DNA from: Euborellia annulipes
Taxonomy: Eukaryota > Arthropoda > Insecta > Dermaptera > Anisolabididae
Length of the DNA: 64,000 nt
Reading direction: 5' to 3'
NCBI GenBank assembly: GCA_023213315.1
Contig: JAKCPI010004386.1
Coordinates: 107,838-171,837, forward strand
Part shown: one piece after another, positions 33,803-43,820 of the stretch
Layout: every line of letters begins with the position of its first letter
Numbering within the stretch: position 1 is the stretch's first letter
Position numbers and translations under genes: made by a program
The notes under the pieces: generated by a model
Database searches by the model: none
What the model was told of the DNA's origin: nothing
What the model saw: only the letters and a program-made list of their open reading frames with translations

Positions 33803-35214
33803 TTAGACATGGGTCATTACTCGATTTTGCTGTACCAGGTACCAGCTGTTACAGGTACTTGTTCTGACCCGATATTTTTACCTGATACTTTTGTACCCGA
33901 AACAAATTTCACCCAGCAACGCTAACTTTACATTAATTCAAGTCAATAACAACGTGTCTAACATTTTTTCAAATGTTTTCTACCCTATTTATTCTTGTGT
34001 TGAGAACAAACTCATAATTATTCATTACTAGAGTTTTCCAAACTGAGTGAACTGACATGTCTCCAAATTTAAAATGTCAATTTATATACTGCATTAGAAA
34101 AATAATTAACAAATTTCTGTGCCGGCGAACGAAATTTAATTTAATTCTATTCATTATGTATTTCAATTCACAGTTACATATATTTTTATTTTTTTAATTA
34201 ATGTTTTTATATAAAAAAAAAAAATAGTTTCAAAGTAAAAATCAGATAACTTATTTATTAAAAAAAAATATATTTTTTTCATTTCTGCTCTCTTTCTTAA
34301 AGTGAATAAAAGAGAAATAATGTATAAGTAATAATTAGATTTGTATTTAATTATTATAGGGCCTAGTGAGAAAAGTAGAGTAAAAAATGTAAAAATGATT
34401 CGGAATGACGTTCGAAAAGCGCGCCAGAGCTAGCGAAATTGCCCTGTCAGGAGAGAAGAGACGGGGCGGGGCGTCGCGAGTTGAGGGTTGCAAGAGAGAA
34501 GGAAAGAGAGAGCAGGCGCAACGAAAACTGTATCGGGTAAGGAACGAAGCTCTAAAGTGAAAAGCAAGTATTTGATCAATGCGCAAGCGCGAGCGAGATA
34601 TCAGGTTCGAGTGAGAAACGAATACCGAGCAAATAACATATACTTTTTGTATCTGTTATTTGAGTATCAACAACTCGGGCATACTCGACTGGACCTGAAC
34701 AGGACGCGTATTCCTTTCTCACTCGTACCTGATATCTCGCGCATGCGCATTGATCAAATACTTGCTTTTCACTTTAGAGCTTCGTTCCTTACCCGATACA
34801 GTTTTCGTTGCGCCTGCTCTCTCTTTCCTTCTCTCTTGCAACCCTCAACTCGCGACGCCCCGCCCCGCCCCCGTCTCTTCTCTCCTGACAGGGCCATTTC
34901 GCTAGCTCTGGCGCGCTTTTCGAACGTCATTCCGAATCATTTTTACATTTTTTACTCTACTTTTCTCACTAGGCCCTATAATAATTAAGTACAAATCTAA
35001 TTATTACTTATACATTATTTCTCTTTTCTTCACTTTAAGAAAGAGAGCAGAAATGAAAAAAAATATATATTTTTTTTTTTAATAAATAAGTTATCTGATT
35101 TTTATTTTGGTATTTAAATACCTGATATTTTTTGCTCGCACCCATTATGTGTACCTGTTACTTTTTCCTACCTGATACAAAATATCAGATTGATACAGTA
35201 TCACCCATGTCTAA
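33803..35214. mobile_element. 1.41-kb foldback element with GC-rich 390-bp arms
   Basis: The outer ends TTAGACATGGGT (33803) and ACCCATGTCTAA (to 35214) are inverted and flanked by a 6-bp direct repeat TACATA (33797-33802, 35215-35220). Inside is a near-perfect palindrome, with arms 34236-34625 and 34708-35105 and a loop of about 82 nt. The central parts of the arms are unusually GC-rich (GCGACGCCCCGCCCCGCCC on the right, CGAAAAGCGCGCCAGAGC on the left). The long frames on both strands follow the palindrome (the same peptide is encoded by both arms) and are not genes. The transposon class is unknown. Confidence 0.7.
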
Positions 35215-35339
35215 TACATATAAAACCACTTAGAAACATGAAATATTAGCCAAAGGCCTAATCAAAATCGCATTTAAGCCCATTTAAAATAATAATTTTC
35301 ATAAAAAAAAAAAAAAAAATTTTTTTTTTACTATCCATC

Positions 35340-35342
<3 letters not shown>

Positions 35343-35397
<55 letters not shown>
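35343..35397. repeat. (GT)n microsatellite
   Basis: An uninterrupted run of about 27 GT units. The surrounding 35220-36080 shows no gene or recognised repeat family. Confidence 0.9.
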
Positions 35398-35402
<5 letters not shown>

Positions 35403-36087
35403 AATTAATTTTATATATTTGTAAGTTGATGAATAATAAAAATAAAAATTTATTAAGATACAAAAATGTAATTTAATTTTTTTTTTTTTTTTTGATATTC
35501 AATTAGCATATGTATAGCAGGTTGTTTTATTATTATTATTATTATAGGCTGAGATTTTCAACAAATTTGGACAACTTTTAAATTATCTTATAAATAGAGA
35601 GCTGAAAAAAAGTCTTGGGGCTTTATCTTGAAGGAAATAGACAAAATAAAATATCTAGGTGTAATAATTATTTATCAATGTCAGCAAAACTATTAATGTA
35701 AATTTTCTGGGTATGTGAGATTGGAGTCGGGAGGAATAAAACCAGCGTTGTCGAACACCTGTGTAAAGGTAGTAAAGTAAAGTAAAATTAAATTTTTTTA
35801 TTTAAATTCTAAAGAATTCTCGTATGTTTCGGTTATCGAGAGATATGTTTTCTATTTCTTTTATTTCCTCATATTGTTAGAAACTTTTTTTTTTTTGCCA
35901 AAAACAGACTTTTTACCGACTATTTGGTTAAAAAAAATAATAGAATTTTAAGGCGACTTTTTTCCGAAAATAAGAAACTTTTTTTCCGCTCTCTACTTAT
36001 AAATTATATTTAGTTCAGCATAAAAATCATCAATCGAGCTGATACAAATTTAGAAAAATCGAAATTTCAGAAATTTGGACACATAAG

Positions 36088-36278
36088 CATAGGCGTAGCC
36101 AGAAATTTTTGATGGGGGAGGGGGTTTCAAGAAAGTTTTTTCAAACATTTGAAAAATTTAAGAATATTTTAGGGCATATTATTTGTATTAAAGAGGTTAA
36201 ATATCTAGCCATGACTTGGGTCCCATGGGGGATGGGGAGTTTCAACCCACAAACCCCTCCCCCCTGGCTACACCTATG
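36088..36278. mobile_element. hAT-type MITE (191 bp)
   Basis: The terminal inverted repeats are CATAGGCGTAGCCAG and CTGGCTACACCTATG. The flanking octamers CACATAAG (36080-36087) and CATATAAG (36279-36286) match at 7 of 8 bases. No coding capacity. Confidence 0.75.
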
Positions 36279-36677
36279 CATATAAGGCAATTTATAATCT
36301 CTAACTCCTTCAACTGAAAATCTTAAAATCATAAGAGGTGGTAGAAGAAGAACGTGCGAGTTCGACTCCCGCGAGTGCTTTATTTTTTTCCTAAATAACT
36401 TAAGACCACCATAATAGATCAGTAGTAGAGTTCCTCTTGTGTACAAAGGGTTTTAATTGACAGGGTCTATGGTAATGGCCTCCGATGTTGAAAAAGACCT
36501 TAAATAAAAAAATAAGAAGAAATTGTATCAAAAATTATTGTAAAAAAAAAAATTTAATTTTTTTTTAGTTTCAGACACCGTAATGGATTTCTAAAACAAC
36601 TTCCGTAATAATTCGCATATTTTTGCTTAAAAAAATTAGGTGTTGGCTGTGTCTTCTACACAGCCGGTGGCTTTTTA

Positions 36678-38186
36678 ACGTGACAACGTCTTTTGCTTGA
36701 CTTCAAAAAAAATTTTTTTCTCTTACCTATATTGAAATATAAAGAGAGAAAGTATTGTTTTTTTTTTTACTAGTAGTTTGTTTTCGTAAATAAACATGTT
36801 CAAACATTTTCATTGAAACAATATATGACAGGTGTGGCTTTTTTTATCCATTAAGGGCGACTTATGCTTAAAAAGTGAGGTTTTTCGAGAAAAAAACTAA
36901 TTTTAGAGTTAATTACTGGGGATTTTTTTATTTATTCTATTAGAGGTTATCTTTCTGCACCAAATGACATCTCATTTAGTCAGATCTGATTAGCCGTTCG
37001 GAATCTACAGGGGTTGAAAATTTCGAAAAACGAAATCCCGCCGAGTGCTCTCATGCGGTAAAATGACGTCATATCAAAAAAATCTGGTGTGACTGGCGCA
37101 CAGCACACAACTTTCTCTTACCTTCGGTAATCGAAAGTTGTGTTCTGTGCTTGTCACACCAGATTTTTTGTGTCGACATGTATTTAGTTCCCGACAGTAT
37201 GGAACATGAATTCAGATGTAAAATTTATAAGTATGGGAAAATATTTATATTTTGTTACCATGGCAACCATTTCTCCTATCTTCCCTATGAAATACAAGAG
37301 TAAAGTGGTCTTCAGAAGATTTCAATCGCAAAATGAGAATATACATTTGAAAGAGCATCTAAAAAATAATTGATTTTTGAATTTTAAAAAAAATCGTTGG
37401 AGCAAATTTTGAGAAAATCGAAAAAAACTGAAAAAGTACATCAGTAAAGTACTAGTACTCTTTGGCCGATTTCGATTAAAAGCTTATTTTTCCGGTCCCG
37501 GGGGGTACACCCACCCACCCACCCACACACACACACACACACAGACAGACCATGTCGCGAAAACCAGTTTTTTGGATTCAGGGGACCTCAAAACGTGAAG
37601 ATCCATCAAAATCTCGACATCGAATTTTTGACATGAATCCAATACTTTCTCTCTATATATATAGTAACATATATACATAGGTAAGAGAAAGTAAAAATGA
37701 AAAAAATTACCTCTGGGCATTGAACCACTCTTTCTAAAACTATATTTAGATTTAATGTAGCTTTTACGGTCAAGTAGCTAGGCGTTACATAAATAGGGCT
37801 ATTTTTCGATATTTTTTTGCCTAAAAAATGAGGTTTTTCGAGAAAAAAAACAATTTTGGAGTTAATTACTCCGGATCTTTTTATTTATTCTATTAGAGGT
37901 TTTCTTTCTGCACCAAATGACATCCTATTTAGTCTGATCTGATTAGCCGTTCGGAATCTACAGGGGTTTAAACTTTCAAATTAGAATTTACCGCAGCACG
38001 GTAAAATAAAATGGTAGGAAAAAAATAAATGGTGAAATCTTTAGCTGAAAACTCATTCTTTCTAACCGTATATTTCCCATAATTATATCTCTTAAGACAG
38101 AAGAGTTATTAAAGCCGATAAACTTTTTCGTGCATGCCCCTCTAACCTGCCTCTATAGACACATGATTTGTAAGACGTTGTCACGT
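36678..38186 (+). mobile_element. TIR element (ACGTGACAACGTCTT), copy 1, with nested HP1
   Basis: The ends ACGTGACAACGTCTT and AAGACGTTGTCACGT are inverted. Without the nested HP1 element (37078-37699) it is about 890 bp, matching copy 2 (48624-49526). A subterminal block of about 140 bp occurs twice inside each copy (anchors GAGGTTTTTCGAGAAAAAA and CATC(T/C)(C/T)ATTTAGTC at about 36875 and 37826). A small hairpin, GGCTGTGTCTTCTACACAGCC less one base, lies just outside the left end in both copies. No transposase is present. Confidence 0.75.
37078..37699 (+). mobile_element. HP1 element, complete, with empty-site evidence
   Basis: It opens with the best HP1 hairpin of the window: AAAATCTGGTGTGACTGGCG and CACAGCACACAACTTTC on one side, GAAAGTTGTGTTCTGTGC and TTGTCACACCAGATTTT on the other. 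The body follows, and the end reads TAGGTAAGAGAAAGTAAAAA. Copy 2 of the host element has only CATATCAAAAAAAAGAAAA at this spot. That defines the insertion boundaries within an A-rich site and gives a family length of about 620 bp. Confidence 0.8.
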
Positions 38187-38425
38187 CAAAAAAAACCCAA
38201 AAAAATCCGTCAACTGGTTTCCGAATCCATTAATTACAAAAAAAAAAAAGTTTATATTGAATTTTATATATAACTAGCTGCGGTAGGGTTGCCTTCGGCA
38301 ACCCTACCCCGCTAGCCCTGGCGGGCGGCGTCTCGGGATATGACTAAGAGTTGTCCAGATAAATGTATTTTAATTAATTATGAAAAAGAGTTTTTATTTT
38401 TTATTTTAAATATTTGATTAATATA

Positions 38426-39110
38426 TTTTTCAATTATTTACACCCTAAGGAAGCGTAATTTTAAATTTTATTAAAAACGAATGAAAAATAAATTTCAGGG
38501 GGGGTCAGGGGGTGATTGAACTTTCTGAGGTCTAAAATACTATTTTTCAATTATTTACACCCTAAGAAAGCGTCATTTTAAATTTTATTAAAATCGAATG
38601 AAAAATAAATTTTAGGGGGGTCAGGGGGGTGATTGAACTTTCTGATGTCTAAAATACCATTTTTCAATTATTTACACCCTAAGAAAGCGTCATTTTAAAT
38701 TTTATTAAAATCGAATGAAAAATAAATTTTAGGGGGGGGGGCAGGGGGGTGATTGAACTTTCTGATGTCTAAAATACCATTTTTCAATTATTTACACCCT
38801 AAGGAAGCGTAATTTTAAATTTTATTAAAAACGAATGAAAAATAAATTTCAGGGGGGGTCAGGGGGTGTTTGAACTTTCTGATGTCTAAAATACCATTTT
38901 TCAATTATATACACCCTAAGAAAGCGTCATTTTAAATTTTATTAAAATCGAATGAAAAATAAATTTTAGGGGGGTCAGGGGGGTGATTGAACTTTCTGAT
39001 GTCTAAAATACCATTTTTCAATTATTTACACCCTAAGAAAGCGTCATTTTAAATTTTATTAAAATCGAATGAAAAATAAAAAAAAATAAAATTTTAGGGG
39101 GGGGGGGCGC
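38426..39110. repeat. 117-bp tandem repeat, about 5.8 units
   Basis: Units begin TTTTTCAATTATTTACACCC at 38426, 38543, 38660, 38780, 38897 and 39014, so the period is 117 bp (120 in one unit because of a longer G run). Each contains AAGCGT(A/C)ATTTTAAATTT and GGTGATTGAACTTTCTGA. Units 1 and 4 share AAGGAAGCGTAATTTT and AAAAACGAATG. The others share AAGAAAGCGTCATTTT, which suggests a two-variant higher-order expansion. Confidence 0.9.
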
Positions 39111-39381
39111 AGAGCGGAAAAATCTTTTCAAATGTCGAATTGTTAGGGGGAGGAAGAGTTTTTATTTTTCATTTTAAAGATTTGATAAATATATTTTTCA
39201 TAAAGCGAGTTAGATCCTGTTTTCCAATGCTTTGCTATGGGGTAATTGATAACCCCCCAAAAAGGGGGTTCCCTACCCCTAATTCGATATAATGATAGCC
39301 TAAAACCACCCCCGGAAAATTCCCTACCCATTAAAAAAAACTCCATGAAAATCGGTCCAGTAGTTTCGGAGTCTATGCGTT

Positions 39382-39387
<6 letters not shown>

Positions 39388-39426
<39 letters not shown>
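39388..39426. repeat. (GACA)n microsatellite in the Helitron 5' region
   Basis: About ten GACA units. Similar (GTCT)n/(GACA)n tracts sit at the same place in the Helitron copies at 57210-57245 and 57868-57920, so the tract is part of the element. Confidence 0.85.
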
Positions 39427-40200
39427 GATTGTCTTTTATATAATAAAAAGTATAGATATAGATATTGAATATAGACAAAGTTAAAAAAAAAAGAAATAAT
39501 TAAATCTCCCAATTATAATTCAATAATTAATTATATAAATTAAATTTTAATTTTCAACATTTTTGTCATGAAAAAAAAAAAAAAAAATTTATTTAATTTA
39601 TATATTTAATTAAAATTGAAAAAAAGAAAATTTTTCAAACCCCACCCATAAATTTCTTAATCAATCTTAGATATTATGAACAACAACAAAACGTCTATTA
39701 GCTATTAGATAGTTTAATTAAATTCTCTCTAAACAACAAATAAATTAACTCCATCACTTTTTTTTATCTATTCTATATTTATAATATACTTATATAATAT
39801 AGATAATTATTTTTTATTTTCTCTCCGATAAATCATAATTATTAATTATTATAACTATATTCAAGTTAATTAAGAAATTCAATGAAAAAAAAAAAATTGA
39901 CAAGACCATTAGCCTTTAAAGAATCTATACAGAGTTGGGCACCAACTAAATGTTGATTAAAAATTTAGTTAAAGTAAACAAATCATATCAAGAATCTAGT
40001 ATGCTCTATTTAGTTTGAGTAAAAATTTAGTTAAACTAAAAATAACAAATCAGATTTCTGATATGATTAAATTAGTTTGAGTAAAAATTTAATCAAATTA
40101 AATTAATTTTAATCAGATAACTAAACTTAACTAAATTTTGATTAATATATATTTGTTAAGTATTTAATTATTTATTTTATAGTTTTTTGACCTAGTGAGC

Positions 40201-40483
40201 CAAGGGCGGATCCAGAGGTGTTTCTCGGGGGGGGGGGGGGGGGGGTAATCTGGTGTGACTCGTCGCACAGCACACAATTTTTTCTTAATTTCGGTAATTT
40301 AAAGGCGTATTCTCTACTTGTTTGTCAGAATATAAATACAAATCAAATTTTTAAGTATTAATTTTTAAAATTTTACATTAAAAATAAAATTTTTTTTCGA
40401 AAAAAAGTTTTTTTAATCTCGAGGGGGAGGGGGAGGGGAATTACCCCCCCCCCCCTTAACCCCCCCCCCTGTATCTGCCCTTG
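40201..40483. mobile_element. hAT-type MITE (left-arm copy) enclosing HP1 hairpin material
   Basis: The terminal inverted repeats are CAAGGGCGGATCCAG and CTGTATCTGCCCTTG. The TSD TAGTGAGC lies at 40193-40200 and 40484-40491. An HP1-like piece (AATCTGGTGTGACTCGTCGC) is inside, next to G/C homopolymer runs. Confidence 0.85.
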
Positions 40484-40641
40484 TAGTGAGCTGATTTTAA
40501 AAAATTTGGACCAACAATGCTTATAAATTAAATAATAAACTTTACTAGGATGGATTTCTTTCTTATAACATTAGTTATCTAGCTAACTAGTGAACTGAAT
40601 TTGTCTTTTCATATGTTCGAAATAGTGGCTGTGAGATGTAT

Positions 40642-40776
40642 AGATGGATAAATGTGGGCAGGAGCAGCCAATAAATAGACTCTGTATGCAGACTCAATCG
40701 AACCGAAACGTCTCCGGTGATTGAGTCTGCATACAGAGTCTATTTATTGGCTGCTCCTGCCCACATTTATCCATCT
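40642..40776. repeat. Perfect hairpin, 58-bp arms, with a hammerhead half-site in the loop
   Basis: The arms 40642-40699 and 40719-40776 are perfect reverse complements (AGATGGATAAATGTGGGC... pairs with ...GCCCACATTTATCCATCT). The 19-nt loop contains CCGAAACGTC, the 3' half of the hammerhead core, with no CUGANGA partner nearby. Confidence 0.85.
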
Positions 40777-41237
40777 TTAAGTCTTTTCATTGAAATATTA
40801 TGAGTAGAGACCGGATTCCTATGCAATTGCATATTCTATTTGCTAATAGGTACATCACTGAAAACCAATTTTCTATCCGAATCATGCCCCCTTGGAGCTA
40901 GGGTTCAAATTCTATATTGCATATTTTTGCATATTTGGCCAATATTGCATAAAGTTGCATATTTAAAGCTTTTTGGATATTTTAAATTTTTTTTCAGTAA
41001 AAGTTCCATTTTATTTTAATTTTTTAATTTTTTTTTTCTAAAAACAAAAAAAAAAAAATTAAACGAAAAAAAAAAATTTAAATCCTTTTATTACATTGTA
41101 AAAAATAAATAACTATATATTTTTTATTCTTTATATCCTCTTTTAAGAAATAAATTTAGTTTTGCTAGAATTTTCGTTGGATGAATATCAAGTCAGTTGT
41201 GTTCATAGTTCGAAGTCAAATTAATTAAAGAAAAAAA

Positions 41238-42771
41238 ATGCCAAAACAGGGGTCCTCGTTTGCTTCAAAAATTTCGCAATGGATTGCTCCCTATGAAAAG
41301 GATAAAATATTTACGACTGAAGGTAATGTTGTTTTTTGCAATCCATGCGGAAAAAAAATTTCGAGCTATCGGAAGTCGCAAGTTGATCAACACGTCAAAA
41401 CAGGTATGTCGTTTAATTAGGTTTTTATTTCTTTAATTACAAATCGAGCCTTATTTTGTAGACTTACATTTGGCCAGCGTCAAACGTAAAGATGTCAAAA
41501 CTCAGCAACTCTTAACTTCTATGCGTGGTATAGCTGAACAAACAATATTTTTTGAAGATTTGTGTCATGCCATGGTGGCTTCTGGAATCCCACTTTGGAA
41601 TTTGCAAAAGACCCCCTTCAAAGACTTTTTGGCCAAATACACAAATAACAAAATTCCCGACGAAAGCACGTTGAGAAAAAATTATCTACCCATTTGCTAT
41701 AATAAGACTATAGAGAAAATTAAAAATGAGTTAGTTGATAATTATTTATATTTAATTGTAGATGAAACTACCGACCCTAGGGGTATCTACGTAGCTAATT
41801 TATTGGTTGGCGTTTTAAGCCCAAATGGTCCAAAAAATCCATTTTTGGTCTGTTCAAAACATCTTGAAAAAACTAATTATGAGACTATATGTCGATTTAT
41901 TAATGATGGGCTAAAATTTATTTCAACAGGGTCGATTGAAAATAAAGTATTGCTATTTATTTCTGATGCAGCCCCCTATATGGTAAAGGCCGGACAATCA
42001 TTAAAAATTTTTTACTTTAAAATGATACATGTGACATGCATCGCTCATGCCTGCAATCGCCTAGCGGAAAAAATAAGAGAAATTTTTCCTCATATAAATA
42101 AATTAATAAACAACGGCAAAAAAATGTTTTTAAAGGCCCCTTCAAGGGTTGATGTTTACAAAGAATTAATGCTTGGAAAACCGTTGCCTCCCCAACCAGT
42201 AATAACTCGCTGGGGTACGTGGCTTGCAGCAGCAGTTTTCTATGCAGAAAATTTTCTTGAATTCAAGAGTGTGGTTCTTAAAATTGCAGAAGTGGACGAT
42301 GCTCTCTGTGTCCAAAAAGTACATGAATTGCTTAAAACCACCAATACTGGCAAAGATCTGGCATTCATTTATGCCAATTGTAAATTTCTTTTAAAAATTA
42401 TTGAAGATTTAGAAAGGCGTGGGATAGCATTGAGCGAAAATATTAATATAATTGATAATTTGAAAACCCATGTAAATCAAATACCCGGGGAAAAAGGAAA
42501 TTTGTTGAAAAATAAATTAAAACATATCCTAGAAAAAAATCCTGGACTAGCGGATTTATGTAAAATCAATAAAATACTTCAAGGAGATGAAGTTGATGTG
42601 ATGGAGGAAATCGAACCTATTGCACTAAGTTCATTTAAATATGCCCCTATCACATCTGTTGATGTGGAACGATCATTTTCAAAATATAAAACTTTATTAA
42701 GCGATAAACGCTATAATTTTAAAGAAGTTAATTTTGAAATGCTTTTAGTTGTAAATTACAATGCAAATTAA
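41238..42771 (+). CDS. hAT transposase with BED/CGGBP1-like zinc finger (two exons)
   Basis: Predicted exons are 41238-41403 and 41462-42771, with a 58-nt intron (CAG|GTATGT ... TTTTGTAG|AC); the joined frame gives 491 residues. Exon 1 encodes the zinc-finger region: FCNPCGKKI (C-x2-C), then DQHVKT. The splice adds DLH, so the second zinc-ligand His comes from exon 2 (C-x2-C-x17-H-x5-H). The hAT catalytic core follows: Asp in VDETTDPRG (about residue 156), Asp in FISDAAPYM (about 224), the C-x2-H motif CIAHACNRL (about 248-251), TRWGTWL, and the C-terminal hAT dimerisation motif TSVDVERSFSKYKTLLSDKR, which carries the expected Glu (about 458). This transposase would cut and paste the element in the nucleus. 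The domain set resembles CGGBP1-like hAT families. All key residues visible to me are present, so it may be functional. An alternative start further upstream is unlikely given the A-rich leader. Confidence 0.9.
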
Positions 42772-42848
42772 AAGCAATGATCTTGATCTCCTCATGAAAG
42801 CCGAAAGCAATTAAAGAAAAATTATTCTCTTTTTTCGCTTTATTTAAT

Positions 42849-42900
42849 ACAATTGTCGACGTTTCGGCCAATTTTTCCGGCCTTCATCAGGACAATTGTT
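42849..42900 (-). ncRNA. Hammerhead ribozyme, intact core
   Basis: Minus strand: stem I pairs CAAUUGUC with GACAAUUG (8 bp). The core is CUGAUGA, stem II is GGCC/GGCC (extendable by G-U pairs) with an A-rich loop, then GAAA, then CGUC. All invariant core bases are present. Stem III is minimal (AC/GU without a loop), as reported for Penelope-like-element hammerheads, so activity might need a dimer. Confidence 0.7.
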
Positions 42901-43010
42901 GTTGACTCGAGATTAGAGGGGCTCTTGGCAACTCCTGACATAACTGTTGGTGCGAACAGCATTAGGGCAAATGTTATGTTTGCCAAGAGCCCCTCTAAGC
43001 TCGAGTCAAT

Positions 43011-43063
43011 AACATTTGTCTTGATGAAGCCCGGAAAAATCGACCGAAACGTCGACAATTGTA
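43011..43063 (+). ncRNA. Hammerhead unit with one core substitution
   Basis: The plus-strand partner of 42849-42900. Stem I pairs (C)AUUUGUC with GACAAUUG, but the core starts UUGAUGA instead of CUGAUGA. That changes the catalytically essential C3. GAAACGUC is kept. Confidence 0.6.
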
Positions 43064-43303
43064 TTAAATAAAGCGAAAAAAGAGAAATAATTTTTCTTTA
43101 ATTGCTTCCGGCTCCCTTACTCTCCTCATTGTTAATTTTAATTATACGTTCAGTTACAAATTAAAAGTTAGTTTCTCAGAAATATTACGTTTTTTTTTTA
43201 TAAAGTGTTTATTTTGTTAAATAATATTTAGTATATATTTTATAGAAAACTATTTTGTTAAATAAATTAACACATTTGACTGTACTGATATTACTGTTTT
43301 TTT

Positions 43304-43334
<31 letters not shown>

Positions 43335-43694
43335 AAATTTAGTTTTTATTGCGAGACCAATTTTTTTTTTTTTTTTAATCATTTCCTTCCAAAAATAAAA
43401 CACCATTAGTTTTACATCAGTAGAAATCATGATTTACCTTTAATTGGAAGCCATTTACTCAATATTTTTGCCATAAATATATTGCATATTTGGCTGCATA
43501 TTTTAACACTTTTACTGCATATTATATGGCATATTTAGCGGTTTTTGCTGCATAAAAATCCGGTCTCTAATTATGAGTCAACTTTACTAGTATTGTGAGG
43601 TATGTCTTTGTGGCTGGAAGTATTATTGAGGAGTCAAAAAAAAAAAAATTCAAGACATAGGCAGCCAAAATTATTTCTTTTATTATTGCCGTTC

Positions 43695-43738
43695 CAGGCT
43701 GACGTTTCGGCCACTGGTCTAGGCCATCTTCAGAGCCG
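43695..43738 (-). ncRNA. Hammerhead ribozyme, intact core
   Basis: Minus strand: stem I GGCU/AGCC, core CUGAAGA, stem II GGCC/GGCC with loop UAGACCAGU, then GAAACGUC. All invariant bases are present; stem III is minimal. Confidence 0.65.
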
Positions 43739-43773
43739 GAGGCGAGAATAATTAATTTTCATTTATTCTCGCC

Positions 43774-43820
43774 TCCGGCTCTGAAGATGGCCTAGACCAA
43801 TGGCCGAAACGTCAGCCTGG
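43774..43820 (+). ncRNA. Hammerhead ribozyme, intact core
   Basis: Plus-strand mirror of 43695-43738. It has stem I GGCU/AGCC, CUGAAGA, GGCC/GGCC stem II with loop UAGACCAAU, and GAAACGUC. Confidence 0.65.

Larger units (their letters stand above)
38274..39456 (-). mobile_element. Helitron-like element carrying a minisatellite
   Basis: On the minus strand it starts TCTATACTTTTTATTATA at an A|T site. It continues with a (GTCT)n tract and CCGAAACTACTGGACCGATT, a phrase typical of arthropod non-autonomous Helitrons. It ends with a strong hairpin (GGTAGGGTTGCC, loop, GGCAACCCTACC) about 4 nt before CTAG, followed by T. This is the Helitron signature of a 5' TC, a 3' hairpin plus CTRR, and no TSD. 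No Rep/helicase ORF is present, so it is non-autonomous. Six units of a 117-bp tandem repeat fill the middle. Confidence 0.7.
42799..43113. repeat. 315-bp palindrome with paired hammerhead motifs inside the hAT
   Basis: The outer arms (AAGCAATTAAAGAAAAATTA, CTTTATTTAATACAATTGTC) and inner arms (TTAGAGGGGCTCTTGGCA against TGCCAAGAGCCCCTCTAA) mirror each other around about 42957. Each arm contains one hammerhead-like unit, in opposite orientation. It lies between the transposase stop codon and the right TIR, so it would be in the 3' UTR or downstream of the transposase transcript. Confidence 0.85.
40805..43569 (+). mobile_element. Intact hAT-family DNA transposon (2,765 bp)
   Basis: The terminal inverted repeats TAGAGACCGGAT and ATCCGGTCTCTA are flanked by the identical 8-bp duplication ATTATGAG (40797-40804 and 43570-43577). 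Subterminal regions are rich in TGCATATT/AATATGCA motifs at both ends (for example 40826, 40917 and 43480-43530), likely transposase-binding repeats. One spliced transposase gene without stops or frameshifts lies inside. A 315-bp palindrome with hammerhead motifs occupies the 3' region after the stop codon. The identical TSDs and open ORF suggest a fairly recent insertion. Confidence 0.9.

Noticed and set aside
34347..34988. Long open frames on both strands (up to 166 codons)
   Set aside because: They follow the palindrome: both arms encode the same peptide stretch in opposite directions, with low-complexity composition and no domain. The palindrome explains them.
38426..39110. Possible CRISPR array
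   Set aside because: The units are head-to-tail copies without unique spacers, in a eukaryotic Helitron: a minisatellite, not CRISPR.
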